The notes: generated by a model from the sequence alone, not told the origin. DNA of 39,609 bases from Cryomorphaceae bacterium (GCA_003565555.1 PXBH01000128.1:1-39609); one strand, 5' to 3'; positions 9,922 through 18,889 are shown, numbered from the stretch's first letter. Made by a program: numbers and translations.

Positions 9922-10038
9922 TCAGCATCGATAAGCAGAAAATCCGCGCATCGCATTGCAAGGTTGCGTTATTATACTACTCCAGTGAGGCCGCAACCCA
10001 TCGGTAACTTTGCGTGCCGAAAAAAATCGTTTAAATAC

Positions 10039-10046
10039 TACCTTTG
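10039..10046 (+). promoter_or_regulatory. Bacteroidota -7 promoter box for the lipoprotein gene
   Basis: TACCTTTG is a perfect TAnnTTTG match 40 bases before the lipoprotein ATG at 10086. A second perfect match, TAACTTTG, lies at 10005-10012. Either would exclude or discourage an ATG-like reading start at 10044, supporting 10086 as the true start. No -33 element is clear. Confidence 0.5.
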
Positions 10047-10085
10047 ACCCCGAACCCAAACATATCTCTCCTCTTTCCGACCGGC

Positions 10086-10958
10086 ATGAAAACGAAATTG
10101 AAACCCCTTATCCCCTTGCTTGCAGCGGCGGCCATGCTGGCTGCTTCATGCACAGACGACGAAACGCGCAACCGTCTGGATGCGCTGTCCTCAGAAAATG
10201 AGCAGCTGAAAACCGAATTGAGCAATAAGGATTCTGCACTCACTGTCTTTGAGGAGAGCTTTACGGCCATCCAACGCAATCTCGCGCTGATTTCTGAACG
10301 CGAAGTGGCCATTCAGTTAAAATCCGGTGAGCTCCAAATGAGCGATGACGCCAGAGATGAAATCACCAAAGACATTCAAGCCATTAACAACTTGCTCGAG
10401 GAAAACAAAAAGACGATCAGCCACCTGAGCAAGAAGGTTTCGGATTACGGAACGGAGGTTTCAGGCTTTGAAAAACTCGTTGATCAGCTTCAATCGGATA
10501 TTCGCTCCAAAGAGGAGCATATCAGCTTTATGAAAGAAAATCTGACCGCTGCCAACTTCACCATCGAGATTTTGAATGAAATGCTGGACTCGGCAGAATT
10601 CAGAAACGAGGTACAATCGAGCCTGCTCAAAATTACTACTGACGAACTTTACACGGGGTATTATGCTTTAGGATCTTACAAAGAACTTGAACGCAATGAT
10701 GTTTTGACCAAAGCGGGGAGCATTGCGGGCATTGCCGGGAGTAAACAACTCAAAGAAGATTTCAACAAAGATTATTTTGAAGCAATCAATACCATGGAGA
10801 CCCGGAGTATTCCGCTCCGCGCCAAAAAGGTCGAAATCGTGACCAACCACCCCAGCAACTCTTATACCATTGACGGGGATGACAGCAAAACCTTGCGCAT
10901 CACTGATATTGAGCGTTTTTGGTCGAGTACAAAGTACTTGGTTGTTATCACTGACTGA
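10086..10958 (+). CDS. Predicted coiled-coil lipoprotein of unknown function
   Basis: The 290-residue product starts with a lipoprotein signal (MKTKLKPLIP, a hydrophobic Leu/Ala stretch, lipobox LAASC with Cys22), so it should be lipid-anchored in the envelope. Residues about 28-175 are rich in Glu, Lys, Gln and Leu with heptad-like spacing (SSENEQLKTELSNKDSAL, EENKKTISHLSKKV), suggesting a long coiled coil. The C-terminal 110 residues look globular and end in TDIERFWSSTKYLVVITD. I do not recognise a named family, though such Bacteroidota coiled-coil lipoproteins are often labelled only as hypothetical. It appears monocistronic, with its own promoter box and 285 bases before the next start. 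Confidence 0.75.
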   Translation: MKTKLKPLIPLLAAAAMLAASCTDDETRNRLDALSSENEQLKTELSNKDSALTVFEESFTAIQRNLALISEREVAIQLKSGELQMSDDARDEITKDIQAINNLLEENKKTISHLSKKVSDYGTEVSGFEKLVDQLQSDIRSKEEHISFMKENLTAANFTIEILNEMLDSAEFRNEVQSSLLKITTDELYTGYYALGSYKELERNDVLTKAGSIAGIAGSKQLKEDFNKDYFEAINTMETRSIPLRAKKVEIVTNHPSNSYTIDGDDSKTLRITDIERFWSSTKYLVVITD

Positions 10959-11178
10959 GGGAGATTCAGTATTTCACGAATTTCTAAATACATTTTAATC
11001 AATAAATTGACCGGAATCCGTGCGCAGACGCGCGCTGTTTACATTCCGTGTCAGGAGCGTAATATGTCCGCTCATCACAACGGAATAACGAAGAAAATTC
11101 GGGGGTTATTAACAATTGGGAATACAAGAAAAACGGAAGTTTAAACAGGCATTCCTGCCCGCTTTTTTAAATAATTTT

Positions 11179-11186
11179 TACATTTG
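11179..11186 (+). promoter_or_regulatory. Bacteroidota -7 promoter box for the metalloprotease gene
   Basis: TACATTTG is a perfect TAnnTTTG match. It overlaps the GTG at 11184 that would give a longer reading, so the downstream ATG at 11244, which begins a clean signal peptide, is the better start. The leader would be about 53 bases. No -33 TTTG is seen at standard spacing. Confidence 0.52.
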
Positions 11187-11243
11187 GTGGTTGTCAACTT
11201 AATTTCGGGTTTACATCCCGTTCACAGACTGAAAAAACAAAAA

Positions 11244-13388
11244 ATGAACAAAGGTTTACTGATCGGAGCTTTGGCTCTTTTGTTTTCGTTTACGCTCTCT
11301 GCACAAGAGGCGCACGTTCACGGACCGTGGTGCGCAGCAGACAAAGAACACCAAAAATTAAAGGACAAATACCCTTCCATCGAGGAGACCGAGCGTGCCT
11401 ACATGAAACAATTGGCGGAAATAATCCGCAATACTCCGCGCGAAGAAGGCGAAGTTCTGCGCATTCCTACCGTGGTTCACGTGCTCCACGAGCGCGGTCC
11501 GGAGAACATTTCGGATGCGCAAGTGTACCGTGCCATCCAGCTGATGAACGAGCACTTTCGTAAAATCGCTCCCGACACCACTGAAGTAATTCCGGAATTC
11601 AAAGACATCCACGCGGACGTGGGAGTGGAGTTTGTCTTGGCAAATAAGACCCCCAACGGTGAGTGCACCAACGGTATCAACCGCATAGCCACAGCATTTA
11701 CAGATGATGACCGAAGCGGGCGAACCAAATTCGAAGGTTGGCCGCGCCACGTCTACATGAATGTATGGGTGGTTCGCAACATCGGTGCGGACCCCACCGG
11801 TGTAGGTACTACCCTCGGATATGCCACCTTGCCCCCGGGCGTTGATGAACCGTTTTTGGCGTTTTTTGACGGAATTGTCATCCTGAGCACCGCCATGGGC
11901 GATATCGGAACAGCCAACCTCAATTATACGACAACGCTCACACACGAAGCAGGGCACTTTTTGAACCTGATTCACACTTGGGGACCCGGCGTGGTGGCCA
12001 CCGCCTGCGGAAACGACGGCTTGGCAGATACGCCCGAAACACCGGGCCGGTTCGGCTGTCCTACCCCTGCCCAGGCTACAATATGCAATGAAGGTGTGGT
12101 AGAAAATTACCAAAACTACATGGATTACAGCAGCTGTACCTTCATGTTTACAGAAGATCAAGCATCGCTCATGCGCGCTACGCTGGCGTCACCCGTGGCC
12201 GGTCGGTCATTTCTCGTGACGGACGCCGCGCATCAACTGGCGGGTATCGATAGCGATGATCCGGAAATCTGCGCGCCGCAAACCGACTTTTTTGCAAACC
12301 GTTACAGCTCATGCATCGGATCAAATATCCGCTTTACACCCAACATCGGCCGCGCTACCGCCGATACCTACCAGTGGTCATTTCCCGGCGGTGAGCCGAG
12401 CAGTTCGGAAGAAGAATCGCCCGTAGTGACTTACGCAGAGGCCGGGTGGAAAACCGTAACCCTCACAGCCGCCAATGAATCGGGGAGTGACACCAAAACC
12501 GAAGAGTTTGCAGTGTACATCCAGCCTGCCGAAAACCTCTCAGGTGAAGACATCGGCGGTCAATTCCTGATCAAGGAAAGCTTCTGGGATTTCACCCATA
12601 TCGGTGACGGCTTTACCATTGCACCGGCCAATGAAAATTCACTGGTATCGGGGGTGAACTGGGCGCATTCTCCCGTGGGATGCCTGGACCAGGGAAGTAT
12701 CAAGCTCAACCTTTTTGATACACCCACCCCGGAGCGCTACAGCTTTATGACCCCGCGGTACGACCTAAGTGATATGCCCGAAGGCTCTACCATGTCGTTT
12801 AAATATGCCTATGCCACCCAAGCCAACCTCGGACTCACTGACGTGCAGTTCAGGGTGTACATTACGGCCAACTGCGGTGCATCGCGAAGCCTGCGCTTTT
12901 CCCGCACCAACCAAACAGAGCTCGTGACCGGGGGTAACTTCGGAGGCATTCCCTTCGAGCCGGACGGTGACCCCTCCCTGTGGAAGACGGTAGTGATTCC
13001 CATCAACGAGTTCAGTGTAGACGGCATCCAATTTGAATTCGAGGTGATCGGCGACTTCGGTGCCAATAACTTCTTCATCGATAATATTACGATCGGTACG
13101 AGTACGGTATCTACGGATGACGAGAGTCCGCTGGGTGAGGTGAATCTCTTCCCCAACCCGGCGAAGGACTTTGCTCAGCTCGACCTGAACCTCAATGCTC
13201 CCTCGGAGGTAGGTGTCCGCATCTTCGACATCACCGGAAAGCAGGTGCAGCAAATTCAATCGCAAATGCTGCCCGGCGGAAAAAACACCCTCCGCATCAA
13301 CACAGGCAGCCTCGGTGCCGGAATGTACACCGTAAAAGTACTGGGCAACGGTATAGATCGGGCCCTGAAACTCGTCGTTCAGCCCTAA
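11244..13388 (+). CDS. Secreted M43 (pappalysin-like) zinc metalloprotease with PKD and T9SS sorting domains
   Basis: A secreted protease of 714 residues. A signal peptide (MNKGLLIGALALLFSFTLSAQ) leads into a catalytic domain whose zinc motif is HEAGHFLNLIH, the extended HExxHxxGxxH of metzincins, followed by the Met-turn-like YMDYSSCTFMFT. The spacing and the VVHVLHERGPENISDAQV start match family M43. Residues about 350-445 form a PKD-like beta domain (YQWSFPGGEPSS, TVTLTAANESG). A MAM- or jellyroll-like region follows. The last 80 residues (LFPNPAKDF, VRIFDITGKQV, GAGMYTVKV) are a type A type IX secretion sorting domain, so the protein should be exported through the T9SS and surface-attached or released. 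It is monocistronic, with a promoter box upstream and a strong terminator behind it. Confidence 0.93.
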   Translation: MNKGLLIGALALLFSFTLSAQEAHVHGPWCAADKEHQKLKDKYPSIEETERAYMKQLAEIIRNTPREEGEVLRIPTVVHVLHERGPENISDAQVYRAIQLMNEHFRKIAPDTTEVIPEFKDIHADVGVEFVLANKTPNGECTNGINRIATAFTDDDRSGRTKFEGWPRHVYMNVWVVRNIGADPTGVGTTLGYATLPPGVDEPFLAFFDGIVILSTAMGDIGTANLNYTTTLTHEAGHFLNLIHTWGPGVVATACGNDGLADTPETPGRFGCPTPAQATICNEGVVENYQNYMDYSSCTFMFTEDQASLMRATLASPVAGRSFLVTDAAHQLAGIDSDDPEICAPQTDFFANRYSSCIGSNIRFTPNIGRATADTYQWSFPGGEPSSSEEESPVVTYAEAGWKTVTLTAANESGSDTKTEEFAVYIQPAENLSGEDIGGQFLIKESFWDFTHIGDGFTIAPANENSLVSGVNWAHSPVGCLDQGSIKLNLFDTPTPERYSFMTPRYDLSDMPEGSTMSFKYAYATQANLGLTDVQFRVYITANCGASRSLRFSRTNQTELVTGGNFGGIPFEPDGDPSLWKTVVIPINEFSVDGIQFEFEVIGDFGANNFFIDNITIGTSTVSTDDESPLGEVNLFPNPAKDFAQLDLNLNAPSEVGVRIFDITGKQVQQIQSQMLPGGKNTLRINTGSLGAGMYTVKVLGNGIDRALKLVVQP

Positions 13389-13413
13389 GCGCGCAGCCTT
13401 CGCACTTTTCGAG

Positions 13414-13446
13414 ACCGGACCCTTATCGAGGGGTCCGGTTTTTTAT
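13414..13446 (+). terminator. Rho-independent terminator after the metalloprotease gene
   Basis: A perfect nine-pair stem, ACCGGACCC (13414-13422) with GGGTCCGGT (13431-13439), loop of eight bases, followed by a T-rich run to 13450. It lies 26 bases after the stop and isolates the protease from the AsmA-like gene. Confidence 0.9.
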
Positions 13447-13467
13447 TTTTCGCACCTCCGTTTTACG

Positions 13468-13475
13468 TATTTTTC
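13468..13475 (+). promoter_or_regulatory. Candidate -7 box directly upstream of the AsmA-like gene
   Basis: TATTTTTC matches TAnnTTTG at all but the last base and sits three bases before the GTG at 13479. This repeats the near-leaderless layout seen at guaA and surE. It supports 13479 as the start of the downstream gene despite its being GTG. Confidence 0.35.
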
Positions 13476-13478
13476 GGC

Positions 13479-15086
13479 GTGAAAAGAAAAAACGTTCTGA
13501 TCGGTTTGGCCATTGTTGCCGTTGTCCTTGCAGCCTACTTCGGTTTATCGGCGGCGGTGAACCGCTATGTGGAAAACAGGCTCCTCGGATGGGCCTCGGA
13601 AGCACTGATTGATGATGCCGAAATCAACTTCAGCAGCACGGAAGCGGGCGTACTGCGCGGTAAAATCCGCTTAGGTGAATTTGCATTGATGCGCAAGAGC
13701 GGCGACGACACGCTCTGGTCGGTTACCGCATCCGAAGTCGAACTGAGACTGAAGCCCCTGCTTTTTACATCAAAAGATGAGCACAGTTTCACCATTCGAC
13801 ACCTTGACCTCACCATGCCGCGTGTAGATATTCGGCGGGAAAATCCCGACTTCAACGTTTTTCGCAGCGCGGGTGAGAAAGCACAAAAAGCAGCGGAAAA
13901 CACCGAAATCAAGATAGACCGACTCTCTGTTCACTCCGGGCAATTGCACTATCTCAAAGGACGTCCGGGAGGCATCAGCGTCCGCTATTCTGCCACAGCT
14001 TCCGAAGCCCGGCTGCGCAAGGGCGACCTCAGTGCCGAAAGCTATAACTTCAGGTTGACAGACCTCGCATACACGGATGCTGAGGGTGTGTACCGCACCG
14101 AGGTTCGCTCAGCCATCATACGCCATAAAGCGCCCGAAGTGGAGCTGATCGGAATTAAAACAGGACCGGCCATCGACGCCGAAAGCTTCAAGGAGCGTTT
14201 TCCCTTCCGGAAATCTATGATCAGCGGAGAGACCGGGCGTGTGAGCGTATTCGGCCTGCGCGGAAACCTCAAGGACAGTCTGATGATCGGCACGGTGAAA
14301 ATTGACCGTCCCGTATGGAGCATTGAAAGAGACAACAGCCTCCCCCTCCCCGACCGCACCATGCCGATGCCTCAGGAAGCCCTTGCCGATCTCGGGATTC
14401 ATTTTCAGGCGGACAGCATTTTATTGGTGCGCGGGGCCCTCGATATACAGATTTCAGACACCCATCGAAAACTGCCCGCCTCGCTCCGTTTTCGGCAGGT
14501 CAATGCCGAAGTAACAGGTGTAGGCAATATCGACCGGAGCGCTCCGGCATTTACCGCAAGGGCCTATGGAGTTTTTGAAGATCAGACTGAAACAGCCCTT
14601 TACACAGAATACCGCTACGGCGCTGAACATCCTTGGAAACTTCGATTTACGGCGAATGAACTCAACCTCGTTCGTCTCACGCCCCTTCTCGAGGCTGCCG
14701 TACGTGTAGAAATTCAATCCGGAGAGATGAAATCTCTCGACTTGAAACTGGACGGAAACGGGGAGAAAACCGAGGGCCGCATTGACTTCATGTACGAAAA
14801 CTTGGTCTTTGACATCGCATCAAAAAATGAGAACAACTCCTCGAGGGCGGGACATTTTTTCAGCGAGACACTGGGAAAGCTGCTGTACCGAAAGTCGCAC
14901 GAGGCAGGCGACGGCTTGGAGACCGTGACTTTTCATACGGAACGGGATTCGCGGAAAGGATTTACCGGACAATGGACGGATGCGCTCCTCGAAGGTGCGA
15001 CGAGAACCGTGGTACGCATCGATCAAGACCGCGCCGCCGGCTTGGGTGAAAAGATCAAAGACATCTTCAGCAGATCCGATAAATAG
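13479..15086 (+). CDS. AsmA-like / DUF748-like inner-membrane-anchored protein
   Basis: A 535-residue protein with a GTG start, one N-terminal membrane anchor (about residues 5-26, IGLAIVAVVLAAYFGLSA) and a long periplasmic region. The start of that region, NRYVENRLLGWASEALIDD, and the pattern LTMPRVDIRRENPDFNVF are typical of AsmA/DUF748-like proteins. These build elongated beta-structured bridges related to the TamB/VPS13 repeating beta-groove proteins and are implicated in lipid transfer between membranes. The C-terminal region (FFSETLGKLLYRKS, GFTGQWTDALLEGATRTVV) is the usual closing part of the Bacteroidota versions. It has its own promoter-like box. The 3' end is five bases from the convergent transporter stop, with no terminator between. 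Assignment is by overall pattern and is moderate. Confidence 0.62.
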   Translation: MKRKNVLIGLAIVAVVLAAYFGLSAAVNRYVENRLLGWASEALIDDAEINFSSTEAGVLRGKIRLGEFALMRKSGDDTLWSVTASEVELRLKPLLFTSKDEHSFTIRHLDLTMPRVDIRRENPDFNVFRSAGEKAQKAAENTEIKIDRLSVHSGQLHYLKGRPGGISVRYSATASEARLRKGDLSAESYNFRLTDLAYTDAEGVYRTEVRSAIIRHKAPEVELIGIKTGPAIDAESFKERFPFRKSMISGETGRVSVFGLRGNLKDSLMIGTVKIDRPVWSIERDNSLPLPDRTMPMPQEALADLGIHFQADSILLVRGALDIQISDTHRKLPASLRFRQVNAEVTGVGNIDRSAPAFTARAYGVFEDQTETALYTEYRYGAEHPWKLRFTANELNLVRLTPLLEAAVRVEIQSGEMKSLDLKLDGNGEKTEGRIDFMYENLVFDIASKNENNSSRAGHFFSETLGKLLYRKSHEAGDGLETVTFHTERDSRKGFTGQWTDALLEGATRTVVRIDQDRAAGLGEKIKDIFSRSDK

Positions 15087-15091
15087 TTTCA

Positions 15092-16525
15092 TTAAAGTCC
15101 ATTGCGAACCTTCTCCGCGCGAGCTACGGCCACATAGAGCACCAATGCCGCAGCGATACCGTAACCGATGGGATCCAAACCAAGTGGCATAGGCACATCT
15201 GCAACAATGGTTATGAGGGTAAAACCGCCCCCTCCCGCCATGGCCGAGAGCGCAGCCGCAGCAGAAGGCCTGCGCGTATAAAGGCCGAAAAGCACGGGTA
15301 CAAACAGTCCTGCCACCATGAAGGCATAAGAATGGAGCATCAGTTCGAGCACCGCCTCCAAGCTGAGCGCCAAAAAAATGGCCAAAACTCCGAGCACAAA
15401 GGTGACCAGATAGCCAAGGCGCATCTCGATTTTTTCCGAAAAGGTAAAAAACTTGGTGAGCAGGTCTGAAAGGACATTCCCGCTGCATGCCATGAGGCAG
15501 CTGTCGGCCGTGGAAAGGATGGCGCTGAAATAGGCTGCCATCATGAGGCCCGTGAGTCCCGCGGGCAAGACGGTTCGCAAAAGAAGGGGAAGGCCCAGCT
15601 CCGGATCGAGTCCCTCCGCGGCGACGTAGCCCAAGTCGGCAAACATGCCTCCCTCGGCCCCCACGCGCGCAAACAGTCCGAGCATTACCCCCATAAATGC
15701 CATCAAAGGCCACTCAAAAAGTCCTGCGATATACCAAGCCTTTCGGGCTTCGCGCTCGCTGCGGGAGGCGTAAATGCGCTGATAGAGGGTCATGCCGATA
15801 AACCACACGGGTATGATGGTGAAGGACCAATTCAGCATCGTTTGCCAAGTGATATTGTCCAAGCGCAGCATCTCAGGGCCCACAACTGCGGAGATGCCTT
15901 CCCACCCGCCCACGGCGGTATAACCCAGGGGCAAACCGATGAAAATAAGTCCTGCCAAGAGGATGATCCACTGCACAGTATCGGTGTAAATCACCGCTTT
16001 CAGCCCGCCCATCACCGTGTAAATTACTGCGATGGCCCCCATGGCGATCAGGGCACCGTTGAGTGAGACACCGTCGAAGGTTGCGGAAGCAAGCTTGGCG
16101 CCCGCCAGCATTTGCGAGGCGGTAAAGCCCAAGTAGCCCACCGCGGAAATCACCGCTGCAGCGAGGGCAGTTTTGGCACCGTATACGGCGCCGAAGACTT
16201 CGGGAAAGGTGAAAAGGCTGATCTCGCGCCCCAGCTTAAATACCTTGGGAATCAGAAAAGCCGCTGCCAGCCAAGCTCCGATGAGCCCCGTAAAAAGCAT
16301 CCAGGAACCGCTGAGTCCCATGGTAAATCCGAGGCCGCCCAAGCCGATGGAGAAGCCTCCGCCCACATCGGTTGCCACCACCGAAAGACCGATATGCCAA
16401 GGCCCCACATCACCGCTTGCAATGTAGTAATCCGCCTTGCTCTTGTTGCGGCGAAGAAAATATACTCCCACACCCAGCATGGCAATAATGTAGACCAGAA
16501 ATATGACGACGTCGACGGTGTGCAT
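15092..16525 (-). CDS. Sodium:solute symporter family (SSS) transporter
   Basis: A polytopic membrane protein of about 477 residues with some thirteen hydrophobic segments. The N-terminus HTVDVVIFLVYIIAMLGVG followed by RNKSKADYYIASGD is the hallmark first helix and loop of the SSS family. GLSVVATDVGGGFSIGLGG is the conserved TM2 sodium-site region, and AAYFSAILSTADSCLMACSG matches the family's TM8 sodium-binding stretch with its SxxDS motif. The substrate (sugar, amino acid, carboxylate or other) cannot be predicted. An upstream ATG at 16564 would add 13 residues, but 16525 gives the usual family start. The gene stands alone between an AsmA-like gene (convergent) and the SLC13 transporter upstream on the same strand, 105 bases away. 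Confidence 0.9.
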   Translation of the reverse strand: MHTVDVVIFLVYIIAMLGVGVYFLRRNKSKADYYIASGDVGPWHIGLSVVATDVGGGFSIGLGGLGFTMGLSGSWMLFTGLIGAWLAAAFLIPKVFKLGREISLFTFPEVFGAVYGAKTALAAAVISAVGYLGFTASQMLAGAKLASATFDGVSLNGALIAMGAIAVIYTVMGGLKAVIYTDTVQWIILLAGLIFIGLPLGYTAVGGWEGISAVVGPEMLRLDNITWQTMLNWSFTIIPVWFIGMTLYQRIYASRSEREARKAWYIAGLFEWPLMAFMGVMLGLFARVGAEGGMFADLGYVAAEGLDPELGLPLLLRTVLPAGLTGLMMAAYFSAILSTADSCLMACSGNVLSDLLTKFFTFSEKIEMRLGYLVTFVLGVLAIFLALSLEAVLELMLHSYAFMVAGLFVPVLFGLYTRRPSAAAALSAMAGGGGFTLITIVADVPMPLGLDPIGYGIAAALVLYVAVARAEKVRNGL

Positions 16526-16629
16526 ATCCGTTTGGGCGGTCTGCAGGAAATGATGCCCGTGCACCTAAATAAATTCGCCCGAATTTGACCTTTCCGGCGA
16601 AGGTAGTACAATGAAAAAAGGTGGAGAAA

Positions 16630-18420
16630 TCAGAACGGAAAAAGGAGGGGAAGCAGAATGGTGGCCAATATCCAAAAGCCGATATTCAGGGCCGTACCCA
16701 CTTTGATGAAATCGAGAAATTTGTACCCGCCGGCGCTGAACACCATCGTATTGGTCTGATAGCCCACAGGAGTCATAAAGCTTGAGGAAGCAGCAAACAT
16801 CACTGCCATAATCAGGGGAAGCGGACTCACACCGAGGGCTTCTGCGGCGGCTATGGCAATGGGTGCCATCAGGGCAGCCGTAGCGTTGTTCGACATCATT
16901 TCCGTGAGTAAGGAGGTGGCGAAGTAGATACCCGAAAGAACGGCCACAGGGCCCCAAGGGCCCAATACACCGATGATTTCTCCGGCCAACCTGAGGTCCA
17001 GTCCGGTGTTCTTCATGGCTGTGCCGAGACATAGTGCCCCCGCCAGAAGAAATACAATGCGCCAACTTACCGCACCGTATGCCTCAGACATGGTAATGAC
17101 CCGTGTGAGGATCAAAAGAGTTACCCCGCCGATGGCTCCGGCCATAATATCTACGATATTGAAGGCGGCAAGCCCCACAACGCTTGCAATGACGGCCATC
17201 ACGACCACAAATTTCTTTCGTTTGAAATCCACCATGGGATCTTCAGAGAGCAGAACAAAGGGAGCATCCGCTCCGGCCTCCAATTTTTTCATCTCTTGAA
17301 TAAAGTGCTTCTTCACTTCAATGAGAATTACGTCTCCCGCCTGCATCGGAATGTCATAAAGCTCCGAATGCTTCACCACTTCGCGTGTGCGAATCGCCAG
17401 AGGTACGGCCCGAAACCTTCTGCGGAAATCGACCGTGCGCAGGTTTTTTCCCTCAAATTCAGAGTCGGCGGTGATAACCATCTCCAGAAGCGCCGAATTC
17501 TTTCCTTTCACATCTTCACCACCGATTCGCATGGACTCCTGAACATTAACACGGGCCTTACTTTTCAGACGCTTCATTTTGTCCATGCTGCAATTCACCT
17601 TCAATACATCCCCTGCCTGAAGACAAAAGTCGCCGGGGGGAAAGGTGTAGCGTATGCCGTTTCGGCGCACCTCAAGAATATCCATGGAAAACTCGCGAAC
17701 CAAATCGCTTTCCATAATGGTTTTACCCACATCCTCCGATCGGTCGAGTAGCTCAATCTCCGAGAGGTAGTCGCGTATCCCGAACTTACTGCCCAGGTCC
17801 TCATCGGTAGGGCGTTTCGGAAGCAAGCGTATACCGAAGAACAGCATGTACACCACCCCGATGAAGAACACAAAAATGCCGTATTTCAGGGGTTGAAAGA
17901 TATCGATCGGCGGCAGGCCTTCTTTCTCGGCAATACCGCTGACCAGAATGTTTGTGGATGTTCCGATGAGTGTACAGGTTCCCCCGAAAATGGATGCAAA
18001 TGAAAGCGGAATCAGCATCTTCGCGGGACTCCGACCGGAGGCATGGCCGATCTGAATGACAACGGGAATGAATACCGCCACCACGGGTGTGTTGTTGACA
18101 AAGGCCGACATCGCCGCGATGAGGACCATCATGAGGAGCATGCCCTTGTTAAAATTGTCCCGAAATATCGGTGCGAGTTTATGCGTGAGCATTTGAAGGG
18201 CGCCGGTCTTCAAGAGCGCTGCACTGAGAATAAACATGAAAACCACGGTGATCGTGGCCTTGTTGCTAAACCCCATCACCCCTTGCTCGGGTGTGACTAC
18301 TCCCGTGAATACCAGAACAGAAATAATGAGCAGGCCCACCACGTCCACAGACACCCTGTCCGTCACAAAGAGTACGACTGCGCCGATGATCACGGCTATG
18401 GTAATGAGTTCAGGGGACAA
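16630..18420 (-). CDS. SLC13/DASS family permease with two central TrkA-C domains
   Basis: A 596-residue inner-membrane anion transporter. Two membrane halves flank a cytoplasmic insert. The first half has FVNNTPVVAVFIPVV and the helical-hairpin stretch TCTLIGTSTNILVSG. The second has EMMSNNATAALMAPIAIA and SSSFMTPVGYQTNTMVFS. These paired SNT/NTP motifs are the sodium and substrate sites of the DASS fold. Residues about 215-290 and 305-390 are two TrkA-C (RCK_C) domains (FCLQAGDVLKVNCS, MQAGDVILIEVK), which usually bind a regulatory ligand. The substrate could be sulfate, a dicarboxylate or another anion and is not resolved. The architecture is common in Bacteroidota. A perfect -7 box lies just upstream. 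Confidence 0.9.
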   Translation of the reverse strand: MSPELITIAVIIGAVVLFVTDRVSVDVVGLLIISVLVFTGVVTPEQGVMGFSNKATITVVFMFILSAALLKTGALQMLTHKLAPIFRDNFNKGMLLMMVLIAAMSAFVNNTPVVAVFIPVVIQIGHASGRSPAKMLIPLSFASIFGGTCTLIGTSTNILVSGIAEKEGLPPIDIFQPLKYGIFVFFIGVVYMLFFGIRLLPKRPTDEDLGSKFGIRDYLSEIELLDRSEDVGKTIMESDLVREFSMDILEVRRNGIRYTFPPGDFCLQAGDVLKVNCSMDKMKRLKSKARVNVQESMRIGGEDVKGKNSALLEMVITADSEFEGKNLRTVDFRRRFRAVPLAIRTREVVKHSELYDIPMQAGDVILIEVKKHFIQEMKKLEAGADAPFVLLSEDPMVDFKRKKFVVVMAVIASVVGLAAFNIVDIMAGAIGGVTLLILTRVITMSEAYGAVSWRIVFLLAGALCLGTAMKNTGLDLRLAGEIIGVLGPWGPVAVLSGIYFATSLLTEMMSNNATAALMAPIAIAAAEALGVSPLPLIMAVMFAASSSFMTPVGYQTNTMVFSAGGYKFLDFIKVGTALNIGFWILATILLPLLFPF

Positions 18421-18441
18421 AGCTTCGCGTTAATTCAGGGT

Positions 18442-18449
18442 CAAAAATA
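18442..18449 (-). promoter_or_regulatory. Bacteroidota -7 promoter box for the SLC13 permease
   Basis: On the minus strand, TATTTTTG is a perfect TAnnTTTG match 21 bases before the permease start codon, giving a leader of about 15 bases. No -33 TTTG is evident. Confidence 0.5.
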
Positions 18450-18571
18450 TAATTAACTGCAGATCGGCCGCAGTTTTTATCCGAAACAGGCTCAAATATG
18501 CTACGCAAGCCAAAGACCGAAGGGTTCAGCAAACTATACGTTCAGTACTTACAATGGTTTTGCGGAAAATG

Positions 18572-18659
18572 AAAAGACCTGCCCCGAGAGGCAGGTCCTT
18601 TTTTTAACCAATCATTTCAAAAAAACGGGGAAACCACCCCCTTTGAAATAAGATGCTTA
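18572..18659 (-). ncRNA. Candidate structured RNA, copy 1 of a two-copy family
   Basis: Read on the minus strand, the unit has four parts in order. First is the palindromic TAAGCATCTTA (18659-18649). Second is a hairpin with outer arms TTTCAAA/TTTGAAA and inner GGGG/CCCC around a GTGGTT loop (18648-18615). Third is AAATGATTGGTTAA (18617-18604). Last is a GC-rich hairpin GACCTGCC/GGCAGGTC (18597-18576) with TTTTC behind it. The same order recurs in copy 2 about 230 bases away with different stem sequences. No coding gene covers it. The final hairpin also has a seven-T run on the plus strand, so it may work in both directions. Direction and boundaries are inferred. Confidence 0.5.
18576..18605 (+). 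terminator. GC-rich hairpin with T-run, possibly bidirectional
   Basis: The stem GACCTGCC (18576-18583) pairs with GGCAGGTC (18590-18597), and a run of seven Ts ends at 18605 on the plus strand. On the minus strand the hairpin is followed by TTTTCATTTT, so it can also close copy 1 of the repeated RNA-like unit. There is no obvious plus-strand gene upstream for it to terminate. Confidence 0.6.
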
Positions 18660-18793
18660 GCCACTGCAACGTGAATTACCGAGAAAGGTTACCGCTTTTG
18701 GTTTTTAATTTTGGCGGTGAAAGTTGCCGTGACTTGATCTATATCCTACTAAGACCGCAGAAAAACCTTTGAAGGTGGATGTCGAGACGGGCC

Positions 18794-18889
18794 AAAAAAA
18801 ATGACCCGCCTCGTTAGGCGGGTCACTTCTCAATTAACCAATCATTTAACCATTCGGGGTAACCACTCCCCGATACATTAAGATGCTTA
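18794..18889 (-). ncRNA. Candidate structured RNA, copy 2 of a two-copy family
   Basis: Read on the minus strand, the palindrome TAAGCATCTTA (18889-18879) is followed by a hairpin with outer TTAA/TTAA and inner TCGGGG/CCCCGA arms around an AGTGGTTA loop (18881-18846). AAATGATTGGTTAA (18847-18834) comes next, then a nine-pair terminator TGACCCGCC/GGCGGGTCA (18825-18802) with eight Us. The terminator is clearly oriented leftward, which fixes the strand. Compared with copy 1, the stems differ in sequence but still pair, while the loop and both linear motifs are identical. That pattern is expected of a functional RNA rather than of a chance repeat. A TATATTG sequence about 20 bases upstream could serve as a weak -7 box. 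Confidence 0.55.

Noticed and set aside
9962-9998. GGTTGCG/CGCAACC inverted repeat after the receiver-PAS gene as a terminator
   Set aside because: The loop is over 20 bases and no T-run follows, so it does not look like an intrinsic terminator.
18654-18773. A 39-codon rightward frame starting inside copy 1 of the repeated unit
   Set aside because: The equivalent ATG in copy 2 meets a stop after four codons, so the frame is not conserved between copies.
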